Below, one piece after another: positions 6,913 through 17,200 of a stretch of 64,000 bases of DNA. The DNA lies in NCBI GenBank assembly GCA_946535225.1, contig CAMNDJ010000002.1, positions 1 through 64,000 of the forward strand, in the 5' to 3' direction. A program made the translations under genes and the position numbers. Source of the DNA: an uncultured Lachnospiraceae bacterium. GTDB lineage: Bacteria; Bacillota; Clostridia; Lachnospirales; Lachnospiraceae. A model generated the notes under the pieces. It had not been told where the DNA came from, did no database searches, and saw nothing but the letters and a program-made list of their open reading frames with translations. The number at the start of each line of letters is the position of its first letter. The stretch's first letter is position 1.

Positions 6913-9579
6913 ATGCACAAGGAATTAGCCAAAACATATGATCCTAAGGGAATGGAGGACAGAATATACAAAAACTGGGTGGACAGCGGATACTTTCATG
7001 CTGAAGTAGACCATAGCAAGACACCTTTTACCATAGTGATACCGCCGCCGAACATCACGGGACAGCTTCATATGGGACATGCTCTTGATGAGACCATGCA
7101 GGACATCCTGATCAGATATAAGCGCATGCAGGGCTATAATGCGCTGTGGCAGCCCGGAACGGATCACGCTTCCATAGCTACGGAAGTCAAGATCATAGAG
7201 AAACTCAAGGAAGAAGGCATAGACAAGGCTGACCTTGGGCGCGAAGGTTTCCTTAAGAGAGCCTGGGCGTGGAAGGAAGAATACGGCGGACGTATAGTCA
7301 ACCAGCTTAAGAAACTCGGCTCTTCATGTGACTGGGACAGAGAACGCTTCACCATGGATGAAGGCTGTAATAAGGCTGTCACCGAAGTCTTCTGCAAGAT
7401 GCACGAGAAAGGATGGATATACAAGGGCAGCAGGATAATCAACTGGTGTCCCGTATGTAACACTTCGATCTCGGATGCCGAGGTTGAATACGAGGAACAG
7501 GCAGGCCATCTGTGGCATATCAAATATCCGCTTGTGGATGCAAGCGGCAAGCCTTCAGAGACTGAATTCCTTACATTCGCAACCACACGTCCGGAGACCA
7601 TGCTCGGTGATACTGCCGTAGCGGTCAATCCGAATGATGACAGATATAAGAAACTCCATGGCAGAATGGTATGGTTGCCTCTCGTAAACAAGCCGATACC
7701 TGTTGTTACCGACGAATACGTAGATATGGAATTCGGTACGGGTGTCGTTAAGATAACGCCCGCTCATGACCCTAACGACTTCGAAGTAGGTAAGAGACAT
7801 GATCTCCCCGAAGTCAATATAATGAACGATGATGCTACGATCAATAACAACGGCGGCAAATATGCGGGCATGGACAGATACGAGGCAAGGAAAGCTATAG
7901 TTGCAGACCTTGAAGCCCTGGGACTCTTAGTCAAGATAGAAGATTATACTCACAATGTCGGAACGCACGACAGATGCGGAACTACGATAGAGCCTCTGAT
8001 CAAGGCACAGTGGTTCGTCAAGATGGATGAACTCATCAAACCGGCCGTCAAGGCTGTCAAGGAAGGTGATATCAAACTCATTCCTCCGAGGATGGACAAG
8101 ATATACTTCAACTGGACCGACAATATAAGAGACTGGTGTATCTCAAGACAGTTGTGGTGGGGTCACAGGATCCCCGCATACTACTGCAAGGATTGCGGCG
8201 AGGTCATCGTATCCAAGGATAACGTTAACGTATGTCCGAAGTGCGGTTCTTCTCATATCGAGCAGGATCCGGATACTCTGGATACGTGGTTCTCATCAGC
8301 ACTCTGGCCCTTCTCTACACTCGGATGGCCTGAGCAGACAGAGGATCTTAAGTATTTCTATCCCACCGATGTGCTCGTGACAGGATATGACATCATATTC
8401 TTCTGGGTCATCAGAATGATATTCTCGGGCTATGAGCAGATGGGCGAGAAGCCGTTTAAGACTGTGCTCTTCCACGGACTTGTACGTGACGATCAGGGAC
8501 GCAAGATGAGCAAATCCTTAGGAAACGGCATAGATCCTTTGGAGATCATAGATAAATACGGCGCGGATGCGTTAAGACTCACGCTCATCACCGGTAATGC
8601 TCCCGGAAATGACATGAGATTCTATATGTCGAGGGTTGAGGCGAGCAGAAACTTCGCCAATAAGGTATGGAATGCATCAAGATTCATCATGATGAACATG
8701 GGTGATACCGATCCGGCTAAGCCCTCGGATTCAGATCTTAAGGCGGAGGATAAATGGATCATCAGCAAGCTTCAGTCCGTGATCAAAGATGCGACCGAGA
8801 ATATGGATAAGTTCGAACTCGGCATCGCAGTTCAGAAGGTCTACGATTTTATCTGGGATGAATTCTGTGACTGGTATATAGAGATGGTCAAGCCCAGATT
8901 ATATGCAGAAGGTGAGTCATCTGATAAGAACGCAGCTCTCTGGACTCTTAAGAACGTTCTGATAGACGCACTTAAGCTGCTTCATCCTTATATGCCTTTC
9001 ATCACTGAAGAGATATTTATGACACTTCAGTCAAAAGAGGCTTCGATCATGATCTCTTCGTGGCCGGTATATGATGAGAACAGAGTATACCCGAAAGAGG
9101 AAGAAGATGTAGAGCTGATCAAGGAAGCTGTAAGAGGCATAAGAAATGTCCGCACTCAGATGAATGTGGCTCCTTCAAAAAAAGCGAGCATCTTTGTCGT
9201 ATCGGAAGATGCGGGAGTACGTGAGGCCTTTGAGACGGGCACTGTATATCTTAAGGGACTGGCATACGCTACGGAGGTCATCGTTCAGAATGATATGCAG
9301 GGTATAGCATCGGATGCGGTATCCGTAGTCATACCCGGTGCAAATATATATATTCCTTTTGCGGAGCTTGTGGACATAGCCAAGGAACGTGAGCGTCTTG
9401 CCAAAGAGGAAGACAGACTGCGCTCGGAGATATCCAGAGCCGAAGGAATGTTAAGTAATGAGAGATTTACGTCCAAGGCTCCGGCAGCCAAGGTTCAGGA
9501 AGAAAGAGACAAGCTTGAGAAATACAGACAGATGCTTAATGAAGTGTCTGCTCAGATAGGAAAACTGGGGAATATTTAA
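6913..9579 (+). CDS. valS: valyl-tRNA synthetase
   Basis: 888 aa, normal length for ValS. It charges tRNA-Val with valine in the cytosol. Class I signatures are plain: the HIGH motif as PNITGQLHMGHA near residue 50, KMSKS near residue 531 (GRKMSKSLGNGIDPLEII), and an editing domain with TTRPETMLGDTAVAV. Two Cys pairs (CKDCGEVIV, CPKCGSSH) form a zinc site seen in many bacterial ValS. The C-terminal coiled-coil arm (ELVDIAKERERLAKEEDRL) is present. Start ATG 6913 follows AAGGAAGAAG. It heads an operon with DUF342 and folC (12 bases to the next gene), mirroring the valS-folC linkage common in Firmicutes. Confidence 0.98.
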   Translation: MHKELAKTYDPKGMEDRIYKNWVDSGYFHAEVDHSKTPFTIVIPPPNITGQLHMGHALDETMQDILIRYKRMQGYNALWQPGTDHASIATEVKIIEKLKEEGIDKADLGREGFLKRAWAWKEEYGGRIVNQLKKLGSSCDWDRERFTMDEGCNKAVTEVFCKMHEKGWIYKGSRIINWCPVCNTSISDAEVEYEEQAGHLWHIKYPLVDASGKPSETEFLTFATTRPETMLGDTAVAVNPNDDRYKKLHGRMVWLPLVNKPIPVVTDEYVDMEFGTGVVKITPAHDPNDFEVGKRHDLPEVNIMNDDATINNNGGKYAGMDRYEARKAIVADLEALGLLVKIEDYTHNVGTHDRCGTTIEPLIKAQWFVKMDELIKPAVKAVKEGDIKLIPPRMDKIYFNWTDNIRDWCISRQLWWGHRIPAYYCKDCGEVIVSKDNVNVCPKCGSSHIEQDPDTLDTWFSSALWPFSTLGWPEQTEDLKYFYPTDVLVTGYDIIFFWVIRMIFSGYEQMGEKPFKTVLFHGLVRDDQGRKMSKSLGNGIDPLEIIDKYGADALRLTLITGNAPGNDMRFYMSRVEASRNFANKVWNASRFIMMNMGDTDPAKPSDSDLKAEDKWIISKLQSVIKDATENMDKFELGIAVQKVYDFIWDEFCDWYIEMVKPRLYAEGESSDKNAALWTLKNVLIDALKLLHPYMPFITEEIFMTLQSKEASIMISSWPVYDENRVYPKEEEDVELIKEAVRGIRNVRTQMNVAPSKKASIFVVSEDAGVREAFETGTVYLKGLAYATEVIVQNDMQGIASDAVSVVIPGANIYIPFAELVDIAKERERLAKEEDRLRSEISRAEGMLSNERFTSKAPAAKVQEERDKLEKYRQMLNEVSAQIGKLGNI

Positions 9580-9591
9580 GAGGGTACAGAT

Positions 9592-11127
9592 TTGGCAGAG
9601 AGCAATAAGCTATCATCGGAAGAACTGGCCAAGTTAAGAGAGCAATTGAAACGGGAAGCTGCCAATGTAAATGTTGGTAATCCCGTTATAGCTCACGAAA
9701 CGGAAGCAACAGAAGAAGGGGCAGAGAAAGAGCCTGTAAGTTCCAAGGTCATCACGGTCACCGTCTCTGAGGATAAGATGAAGGCGATGGTGAACCTGTC
9801 CGTTCCCCTGGGAACAGAAGCGTATTCCGTTCCCGAAGTTGTTGCGGCCCTTCGGTCTAACAGGGTCGTTCTCGGAATCAGAAGCGACCTGATCAATGAG
9901 ATGATAAGTCTTGGTCAGTATAATGAAGATACGGTGGTTGCGGAGGGAACGGAAGTGGTTCCCGGTGTCGAAGGCTATTATGAATGGCTCGTCGATATGG
10001 AGAAGAGAGAGAATCCCGACATCCGTGAGGACGGTACAGTGGATTACACCTCCATGAATAAGCTTGCAAATGTAAGTGAAGGAGACAGGATCGCCATCTA
10101 TTATCCTGCCATACAAGGGGAGAAGGGCTTCGATGTCATGGGAGCGGAGAAGATACCGAGGATCGCCAAGGACCAGCCTCAGTTAAGGGGCAAATACATA
10201 AGGTTCGATCCCGATACCAATGAGTATTTTGCGACCATATCCGGTAAGATATCGAGAAACGGCAATGTCATTGAGATTTTATCGGTACACGAAGTCAACG
10301 ACGATCTTAATGTCAACTACGGTACGGTAGAATTCTACGGTGATATAGTCATAAACGGCAATGTGGAATCCGGTGCGACCATAAGAGCGGGACGTAATGT
10401 TACGATCAACGGAACGGTGTCAAATGCCAAGGTTTTCGCAGGCGGAGATATAGTGCTCGCCAGGGGGGCACAGGGCAAGAGCAGGATATCCGCAAGAGGC
10501 GATGTTTTTGCCGACTTCATAGAGTACGCATCTGTAGATGCCAAGGGTGAAGTACATGCCAATTACATAATGAATTCCGAAGTCAGATCTTCAAAGAAGG
10601 TGCTGGTAGACGGTGCGAGAGGTACCGTTGTCGGAGGATTCACACACGGTCTGTCGGGAGTAGAGGTTCGTACTTCCGGTAATTATAATGAGATCATCAC
10701 AGAACTGCATGCAGGATTCGGCGATGAGGATTATATGCAATATGATACTCTCAATAAGAGAGAGGAAACGGTCAATAACGAGCTGGCAGCCATAATATCC
10801 GAAATGACGGAACTGCTCAAGGCCAGTAAGCAAAGGGGCGCGACTCAGCAACAGAAAGATCGTATTTACGAACTGAATGTCAAGAAAGATGCGGCCTATG
10901 CTCAGGTTGATGATATCACCAAAGAGAAGCATGAACTTGCAGTCAGGATGGCGGAGGGAACAAATTCGTATGTGGAGATAAGAGGAGATGCCTATCGTAA
11001 TACCACTATCGGTATCGATGCAGCCAAACTTGTTCTTCACAAAGAGGAGAGCTGCGTCAGATTCATATGCAGAAATGATAAGATCGAGAGACGGCAGGCT
11101 CATCTGGATAAGAAAGAAGAAGCATGA
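9592..11127 (+). CDS. DUF342 / FapA-like polymer-forming protein
   Basis: 511 aa. The N-terminal 100 or so residues are charged and variable, then an N-domain (KAMVNLSVPLGTEAYSVPEVVAALRSNRVVLGI) leads into the DUF342 right-handed beta-helix with repeating turns (DIVINGNVESGATIRAGRNVTINGTVSNAKVFAGGDIVLARGAQG). A helical coiled-coil (about 385-450) follows before the C-terminal strand region. DUF342 proteins resemble FapA and are linked to envelope or polar structures, but no biochemical role is agreed. The start is TTG 9592 behind GAGGG. It overlaps folC by 4 bases (ATGA), so it is co-translated. Family fairly sure, function unknown. Confidence 0.85.
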   Translation: MAESNKLSSEELAKLREQLKREAANVNVGNPVIAHETEATEEGAEKEPVSSKVITVTVSEDKMKAMVNLSVPLGTEAYSVPEVVAALRSNRVVLGIRSDLINEMISLGQYNEDTVVAEGTEVVPGVEGYYEWLVDMEKRENPDIREDGTVDYTSMNKLANVSEGDRIAIYYPAIQGEKGFDVMGAEKIPRIAKDQPQLRGKYIRFDPDTNEYFATISGKISRNGNVIEILSVHEVNDDLNVNYGTVEFYGDIVINGNVESGATIRAGRNVTINGTVSNAKVFAGGDIVLARGAQGKSRISARGDVFADFIEYASVDAKGEVHANYIMNSEVRSSKKVLVDGARGTVVGGFTHGLSGVEVRTSGNYNEIITELHAGFGDEDYMQYDTLNKREETVNNELAAIISEMTELLKASKQRGATQQQKDRIYELNVKKDAAYAQVDDITKEKHELAVRMAEGTNSYVEIRGDAYRNTTIGIDAAKLVLHKEESCVRFICRNDKIERRQAHLDKKEEA

Positions 11128-12464
11128 GTAGTAAAGGTTCAGTCACAAAAACATACAGTTATGAACAGGCGGTATCGTATCTTGATTCGGTACCGCGTTT
11201 TGTTGATAAGCGGTTTGAAGGAGCAAAGGCCTTCTATGAATACCTGAAGGACAAAGGCGTTATAACCGAAGGCGGTCGCAAGGTGTTTCATGTTGCAGGG
11301 ACTAACGGCAAAGGAAGTGTCTGCGCTTTTCTTAAGTCCATGCATATGGCAATGGGTAAGAGAGTCGGAGTGTTTACATCACCTCATCTCATTGACCTAA
11401 GAGAACGTATAACGATCGGTGATGTGATGATCACCAAAGAAGATCTGGCAGATGCATTTATGACAGTGATGTCATATTTGGAAGAATTCAAGTCATCGAC
11501 TCCTTATAGCGATTATGTGCCGGTATATTTCGACTGGTTGTTTTTTATCGCAGCCGTATATTTCGAACGGGAGAAGACGGATGCGATCATCTGGGAGACA
11601 GGACTCGGCGGAAGATATGATGCCACGAATGTGATCGGATATAAGTCCGTGACTGTCATAACCGAGATCGGGATGGATCATATGGAGATCCTCGGAGACA
11701 GCATAGATAAGATAGCATCTGAAAAAGCAGGGATAATAAGGAGAGGGACACCGGTCATAACCGTTGACAGAGATCCTTTGGCGCTTGACGTGATAAGCAG
11801 TGTGGCAAAGAGTATGGGTTCGCCCCTTACGGTCGTGCCGAATGCGTCAGGTATCACGAAAAAAATGAATGATAAAGGGATTGATTTTTCGTATAAATCC
11901 CATTATTATAATAATGCTACTCTAGAGGTAGTGGGTCATGCCGTATATCAGACCGAGAATGCAGCTTTGGCTGTGACGGCAATGGAAGCGGCATACTCTG
12001 CCGACGAACTGCCCTTTGAGTGTGTATATGAGGGAATCAAGAACATGCATCATCCCGGCCGTATGGAAGAGGTCGCACCCGGGGTATTTTTTGACGGAGC
12101 GCATAATACAGACGGGATAGGAGCATTGCTTGAAAGTGTCAGGCATGACGGCTGCAGAGGTCTTAGATATATGATCTTTTCGGCGGTCGGTGATAAGCAG
12201 GCAGATATCGAGCTTGCAATGGTCGCAGAATCGGGGCTTTTTGACAAGGTATGCTTAGTGCCGATATCGGGAGCCAGAGGCAGAAGCCATGATGAACTGT
12301 CGAAGCTACTGACGGTACTTACAGACAGACAGATTTACGGCGAGCTTGCGGGGGATCTGCGGACAGCCTATGACAGTTACAGGCAGGGGTTAAGGGAAGA
12401 AGACAGACTCTATGTATGCGGTTCTCTGTATCTTATCGGAGAACTCAAGGAGATGATCATGTGA
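11124..12464 (+). CDS. folC: folylpolyglutamate / dihydrofolate synthase
   Basis: 446 aa, typical of the Mur-ligase-like FolC family, which joins glutamate to folates or dihydropteroate using ATP. Visible motifs: the P-loop VAGTNGKGSVCAFL near residue 58, the TSPHLIDLRERITI stretch that lines the folate site, ETGLGGRYDATNV, the TEIGMDHMEILG loop, and DGAHNTDGIGAL in the C-terminal domain. Start ATG 11124 lies inside the 4-base overlap with DUF342. The stop codon TGA overlaps a GTG (GTGA, 12461-12464) that starts the peptide ORF described next, so translation probably continues into it. Whether the enzyme is mono- or bifunctional cannot be told by eye. Confidence 0.95.
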   Translation: MSSKGSVTKTYSYEQAVSYLDSVPRFVDKRFEGAKAFYEYLKDKGVITEGGRKVFHVAGTNGKGSVCAFLKSMHMAMGKRVGVFTSPHLIDLRERITIGDVMITKEDLADAFMTVMSYLEEFKSSTPYSDYVPVYFDWLFFIAAVYFEREKTDAIIWETGLGGRYDATNVIGYKSVTVITEIGMDHMEILGDSIDKIASEKAGIIRRGTPVITVDRDPLALDVISSVAKSMGSPLTVVPNASGITKKMNDKGIDFSYKSHYYNNATLEVVGHAVYQTENAALAVTAMEAAYSADELPFECVYEGIKNMHHPGRMEEVAPGVFFDGAHNTDGIGALLESVRHDGCRGLRYMIFSAVGDKQADIELAMVAESGLFDKVCLVPISGARGRSHDELSKLLTVLTDRQIYGELAGDLRTAYDSYRQGLREEDRLYVCGSLYLIGELKEMIM

Positions 12465-12583
12465 AGAATGATCGTGATCGATCACTCTTTACAGTCCGGT
12501 TTGTGCCGAGCCCAAACCGGATGATGGCGTCGCCGAATCTGATATTCGGCTCGCTGCCTCGCATAGGATGCTCGGCATGGAGG
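12461..12583 (+). promoter_or_regulatory. structured leader RNA element, copy A
   Basis: Four stems: P0 GTGAAGAATGATCG / CGATCACTCTTTAC around a TGAT loop (12461-12492); P1 CCGGTTT / AAACCGG (12496-12520) with loop GTGCCGAGCCC; P2 GCCGAAT / ATTCGGC (12532-12550); P3 GCAT / ATGC (12561-12571). The P1 loop GTGCCGAGC can pair with GCTCGGCAT (12570-12578), forming a pseudoknot that touches the GGAGG (12579-12583) of the next gene. The same architecture with compensatory base changes occurs in copy B. It looks like a translation-sensitive switch or a dispersed structured repeat. Confidence 0.65.
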
Positions 12584-12592
12584 AAACAATGA
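12461..12592 (+). CDS. 43-codon peptide ORF, copy A of a duplicated leader peptide
   Basis: A GTG at 12461 overlapping the folC stop (GTGA) follows AAGGAG by 8 bases and opens a frame of 43 residues that ends in TGA 12590-12592, overlapping the next start codon as ATGA. The product begins MKND and contains [20 protein letters not shown] second copy with the same core lies upstream of argG (28429-28554). The fit of both ends to coupled translation argues that the frame is translated. The DNA also folds into matching stems in both copies, so peptide likeness could be a by-product of RNA conservation. I do not recognise the peptide; it is absent from the ORF track. Confidence 0.5.
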   Translation: MKNDRDRSLFTVRFVPSPNRMMASPNLIFGSLPRIGCSAWRKQ

Positions 12593-12747
12593 TCAATTTC
12601 GAAGAAGAACTTAAGAAGTTCCATCCTTCACTTGAGATAGAAGAGGCTGAAGATGCCATATACAACCAGGATCTTACCGACATCGCAGATCTTTTGGTAG
12701 GTTTAGTCAAGGAGGATAAGGAATCTGCAAGTGAGGATAAGCAGTAA
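12589..12747 (+). CDS. small acidic protein, 52 aa
   Basis: Not in the ORF track. ATG 12589 follows GGAGG by 5 bases and opens 52 codons to TAA 12745-12747. The product is acidic and helical (MINFEEELKKFHPSLEIEEA, ending SASEDKQ), with no signal peptide or membrane span. It begins in the 4-base ATGA overlap with the upstream peptide ORF and ends 12 bases before the zinc-ribbon/TPR gene, so it is a normal member of the folC operon. I recall similar short acidic proteins beside zinc-ribbon TPR genes in Lachnospiraceae, but cannot confirm that here. Function unknown. Confidence 0.7.
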   Translation: MINFEEELKKFHPSLEIEEAEDAIYNQDLTDIADLLVGLVKEDKESASEDKQ

Positions 12748-12759
12748 CGGGAGTGAAGC

Positions 12760-14187
12760 ATGATTTGCTATAATTGCGGAGCTACACTCACCCACAATGA
12801 TTTCTGTACGAACTGCGGAGCGGATGTAGCCAGATATAAGAAGATAGTAAGCACTGCCAATCTTTTGTACAATATGGGACTTGATAAGGCAAGGGTCAGA
12901 GATCTGTCCGGTGCCACCGAATCCCTGAGGCAGTGTCTTAAACTGGATAAATCGAATATTGACGCCAGGAACCTTTTGGGCCTTATATATTTTGAGGTCG
13001 GAGAGTATGTTCTGGCGCTTAACGAATGGGTAATAAGCAAGAACTTAAGACCGACCAAGAACATAGCTGATGATTATATAAGCCTGTTACAGGATAATCC
13101 CGCGAAGCTTGATACTTATTCGCAGGCCGTCAAGAAATACAATCAGGCGCTCAGCTACTGTTATCAGGGGTCGTTGGATCTTGCCGTGATACAGCTTAAG
13201 AAGGTTTTAAGCCTTAATCCCAAATACGTACAGGCGCATCAGCTTCTTGCGCTTCTATATATCAATGATGAACAGTGGGAAGATGCCAAGAGAGAGCTTA
13301 ACCGCTGCCAGAAGATAGATGTGGGCAATACGATCACACTTCGTTATCTTAATGAGACGCGTAATATCCTGGATATGGATGACGGCGACGACGCATTCTC
13401 ACCGGGCGGACTGGATCTTAAGGGGCGTAAAGGCTTCGGTGATCAGAAGAAGCGGGACAGGGATACAGCGGACAGTTATTCGATTCCTGTCATTCGCAAG
13501 GAGAACAGAACGCTAGCCACCATTGTCAATGTAGCAATCGGTATAATGATAGGGATCGCGGTGGCTTATCTTCTCATCCTTCCGGCCAGGATCTCGGCTG
13601 CGAGAGAAGGTGTAGATGAGAGTCTTAAGGCAACGGGTGAACAGTTAGATGCCAAGACTGCACAGATATCGTCTCTTGAACAGGAGCTTAAGAGCGTGAA
13701 CGGACAGCTTGAGAAGACCAAAGAGGAGCTGGAGGTATATACCGGCGAATCGGGCAAGATGTCCGCTATGGACGATCTGTTAAATGCCGTTAATTCGTAT
13801 CTCGAGAATCCGGAGGATACCAAGGCGGTGGCTGAGTATCTGGATATGATAGATGAAGAGAAGTTAGCCGAGACGGGGGAGAGCTTTAATACGGTATACC
13901 TTCTTATGATGTCCAAGATAGGTGCGGATGTCGGTTCACAGTATTATGATTCGGGCATGAAATCATATCAGGCCGAGATGTATGAGGACGCTATCAAAGA
14001 CTTGACAAAGGCATATACTTATGATAATAGTAATGGAGATGCGTTGTACAACCTCGGTAATGCATACCGTAAGTCAGGTGATATCGTCAACGCTGTTGAA
14101 ACATATAACAAGGTAATCGAGGAATTTCCGGATACAGAGATGGCGACAAGATCACAGCAATATGTCAATGAACTGAATGTAGATTAG
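12760..14187 (+). CDS. zinc-ribbon TPR membrane protein
   Basis: 475 aa. Residues 1-25 hold a zinc ribbon with two CxxC pairs (MICYNCGATL, DFCTNCGAD). TPR units follow (about 35-200: SANLLYNMGLDKA-like helices, LRQCLKLDKSNIDARNLLGLIY, AVIQLKKVLSLNPKYVQAHQLLALLY). A single membrane span lies near 250-270 (IVNVAIGIMIGIAVAYLLIL), then a coiled coil (SLEQELKSVNGQLEKTKEELEVY) and a second TPR group at the C-terminus (YEDAIKDLTKAYTYDNSNGDALYNLGNAYRKSGD). It is probably a membrane scaffold with TPRs on both sides. It ends the operon before a strong terminator. No enzymatic role is visible. Confidence 0.88.
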   Translation: MICYNCGATLTHNDFCTNCGADVARYKKIVSTANLLYNMGLDKARVRDLSGATESLRQCLKLDKSNIDARNLLGLIYFEVGEYVLALNEWVISKNLRPTKNIADDYISLLQDNPAKLDTYSQAVKKYNQALSYCYQGSLDLAVIQLKKVLSLNPKYVQAHQLLALLYINDEQWEDAKRELNRCQKIDVGNTITLRYLNETRNILDMDDGDDAFSPGGLDLKGRKGFGDQKKRDRDTADSYSIPVIRKENRTLATIVNVAIGIMIGIAVAYLLILPARISAAREGVDESLKATGEQLDAKTAQISSLEQELKSVNGQLEKTKEELEVYTGESGKMSAMDDLLNAVNSYLENPEDTKAVAEYLDMIDEEKLAETGESFNTVYLLMMSKIGADVGSQYYDSGMKSYQAEMYEDAIKDLTKAYTYDNSNGDALYNLGNAYRKSGDIVNAVETYNKVIEEFPDTEMATRSQQYVNELNVD

Positions 14188-14192
14188 ATAAC

Positions 14193-14222
14193 AAAAGGAG
14201 AACAGTTAATGTTCTCCTTTTT
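14193..14222 (+). terminator. intrinsic terminator of the valS-folC operon
   Basis: AAAAGGAGAAC (14193-14203) pairs perfectly with GTTCTCCTTTT (14211-14221) around a 7-base loop and ends in a T run. Confidence 0.9.
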
Positions 14223-14274
14223 CAAAGTATTATGTCATCCCGAACAGTAATGGGATAGGAAGAGGAGAGAAAAA

Positions 14275-17200
14275 ATGGCAAAGAGAACAGACATCCACAA
14301 AGTACTGATCATAGGGTCAGGCCCTATAATCATCGGACAGGCCTGCGAGTTTGACTACTCGGGCACACAGGCGTGCAAGGCGCTCCATAAGTTAGGTTAC
14401 GAGATAGTGCTCGTCAATTCCAATCCGGCAACGATAATGACGGATCCGGAGACTGCGGATGTCACCTATATAGAGCCGTTAAATGTAGACAGATTAGAGC
14501 AGATAATAGCCAAGGAGCGTCCTGATGCCCTGCTTCCGAACTTAGGAGGTCAGTCGGGACTTAACCTCTGTTCTGAGCTCAACAAGGCGGGAGTGCTCGA
14601 TAAGTACAATGTCAAGGTCATAGGTGTTCAGGTGGACGCCATAGAGCGAGGCGAGGACAGGATAGAGTTTAAGAATACGATGAACGAACTCGGCATAGAG
14701 ATGGCCAGATCGGATGTCGCCTATTCGGTTGATGAGGCGCTCCAGATCGCGGACAGACTGGGTTATCCCGTTGTACTTCGTCCCGCATATACGATGGGAG
14801 GAGCAGGCGGCGGCCTCGTATACAACAAAGAGGAACTCAAGGTCGTCTGTGCAAGAGGCCTTCAGGCTTCACTCGTAGGACAGGTTCTTGTCGAAGAGTC
14901 GGTTTTGGGCTGGGAAGAGCTTGAACTTGAGGTCGTACGTGACTCGGAAGGCAATATGATCACGGTCTGCTTCATAGAGAACATCGATCCCATCGGCGTT
15001 CATACAGGCGATTCGTTCTGTTCGGCTCCGATGCTCACGATCTCTGAAGAGACTCAGAAGAAACTTCAGGAGCAGGCATATAAGATAGTAGATAAGGTAC
15101 AGGTCATCGGTGGTACGAACGTTCAGTTCGCACATGATCCCAAGTCTGACCGTATCATAGTAATAGAGATCAATCCCCGTACATCGCGTTCATCAGCGCT
15201 CGCATCCAAGGCGACCGGTTTCCCGATCGCGCTTGTATCGGCGATGCTTGCTACGGGACTTACTCTTAAGGACATTCCCTGCGGCAAATACGGAACACTT
15301 GATAAGTACGTTCCGGACGGTGACTATGTTGTCATCAAGTTTGCGAGATGGGCCTTCGAGAAGTTCAAGGGCGTAGAGGACAAGCTCGGTACTCAGATGC
15401 GCGCTGTCGGCGAAGTCATGAGTATCGGTAAGACATATAAGGAAGCTTTCCAGAAGGCGATAAGATCACTTGAGACCGGCCGCTACGGACTGGGACACGC
15501 TAAGAACTTCGACAGCCTCAGCAAGGAGGAGATCCTGTCGCGTCTCGTGAATCCCTCGAGTGAGCGTCATTTCCTTATGTATGAGGCACTCCGTAAGGGA
15601 GCCACTGTAGATGAGATATTTGAGCTTACCAAGGTTAAGCACTGGTTCATAGAGCAGATGAAGGAACTCGTGGAGGAAGAGGAGGCACTTGTTGCCGCAT
15701 TCAAGGGTTCGGTTCCTGCGGATGATGCTCTTATCAAGGCCAAAAAGGACGGCTTCTCAGATAAGTACTTAAGCCAGGTTCTTGACATCCCCGAAGCGGA
15801 CATCAGAGGCAGGAGAGATGCGATCGGCCTTCATGAAGCATGGGAAGGCGTGCATGTAAGCGGTACCGAGAACAGTGCATATTATTACTCAAGCTACAAT
15901 ATTGAGAATGACGAGAGCCCTTCTACGGATAATAAGAAGATAATGATCTTAGGCGGCGGTCCCAACAGGATAGGCCAGGGTATCGAGTTCGATTACTGCT
16001 GCGTTCATGCTGCAATGGAGCTTAAGAGACTTGGATTTGAGACGATCATCGTCAACTGTAATCCCGAGACCGTATCAACGGACTATGATACATCCGACAA
16101 GCTCTACTTCGAGCCGCTTACACTTGAGGATGTCTTAAGCATATACAATAAAGAGAAGCCCTTAGGTGTTATCGCTCAGTTCGGTGGTCAGACTCCTCTT
16201 AATCTCGCCGCAGACCTTGAGAAAAACGGTGTCAAGATATTAGGAACTTCTCCCGCTGTCATCGATCTTGCGGAAGACAGAGATCAGTTCAGGGCGATGA
16301 TGGATAAGCTTGGCATCCCGATGCCTGAATCAGGAATGGCAGTTACCGTTGAGGATGCCATAGAGATCGCAAATAAGATCGGATATCCCGTAATGGTACG
16401 TCCTTCGTACGTCCTCGGCGGACGCGGAATGGAAGTCGTATATGATGATGATTCGATGAAAGAATACATGGCAGCTGCAGTAGGTGTCACACCTGACAGG
16501 CCGATCCTCATAGACAGATTCTTAAATCACGCTCTTGAGTGTGAAGCAGATGCCATAGCGGACGGAGCACATGCATTTGTTCCCGCTGTAATGGAGCATA
16601 TAGAGCTTGCCGGCGTACACTCAGGTGACAGTGCATGTATCATTCCTTCGGTACATATATCGGAAGAGAATGTTAAGACCATCAAGGAATATACACGTAA
16701 GATCGCGGAAGAGATGCATGTAAGAGGTCTTATGAACATGCAGTATGCGATAGAGAAGGGTAAGGTATTCGTGCTCGAAGCCAATCCCAGAGCATCACGT
16801 ACCGTGCCGCTCGTATCCAAGGTATGTAACATAAGGATGGTACCTCTGGCGACTCAGATCATCACGTCGGATCTGACGGGCAATCCTTCTCCGATACATG
16901 ATCTTAAGGAAAAGACGATCCCCTACTACGGTGTAAAGGAAGCGGCATTCCCGTTCAATATGTTCCCTGAAGTAGACCCGATATTAGGACCGGAGATGAG
17001 ATCGACAGGTGAAGTGTTAGGTCTCTCATCTTCGTACGGTGAAGCATTCTTCAAGGCACAGGAGGCTATTCAGTCTAAGCTTCCGACAGAGGGAACGGTC
17101 CTTATCTCGGTCAACAAGAAGGATAAGGATGAGGTCATAGAAGTTGCGAAGATATTTGATGAGTGCGGATTTAAGATCTTAGCTACGGACGGCACGAGCA

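Noticed and set aside
12489-12761. 90-aa minus-strand ORF over the leader element and small gene
   Set aside because: It lies opposite coupled plus-strand genes, has no ribosome site, and its openness follows from the codon pattern of the real frames.
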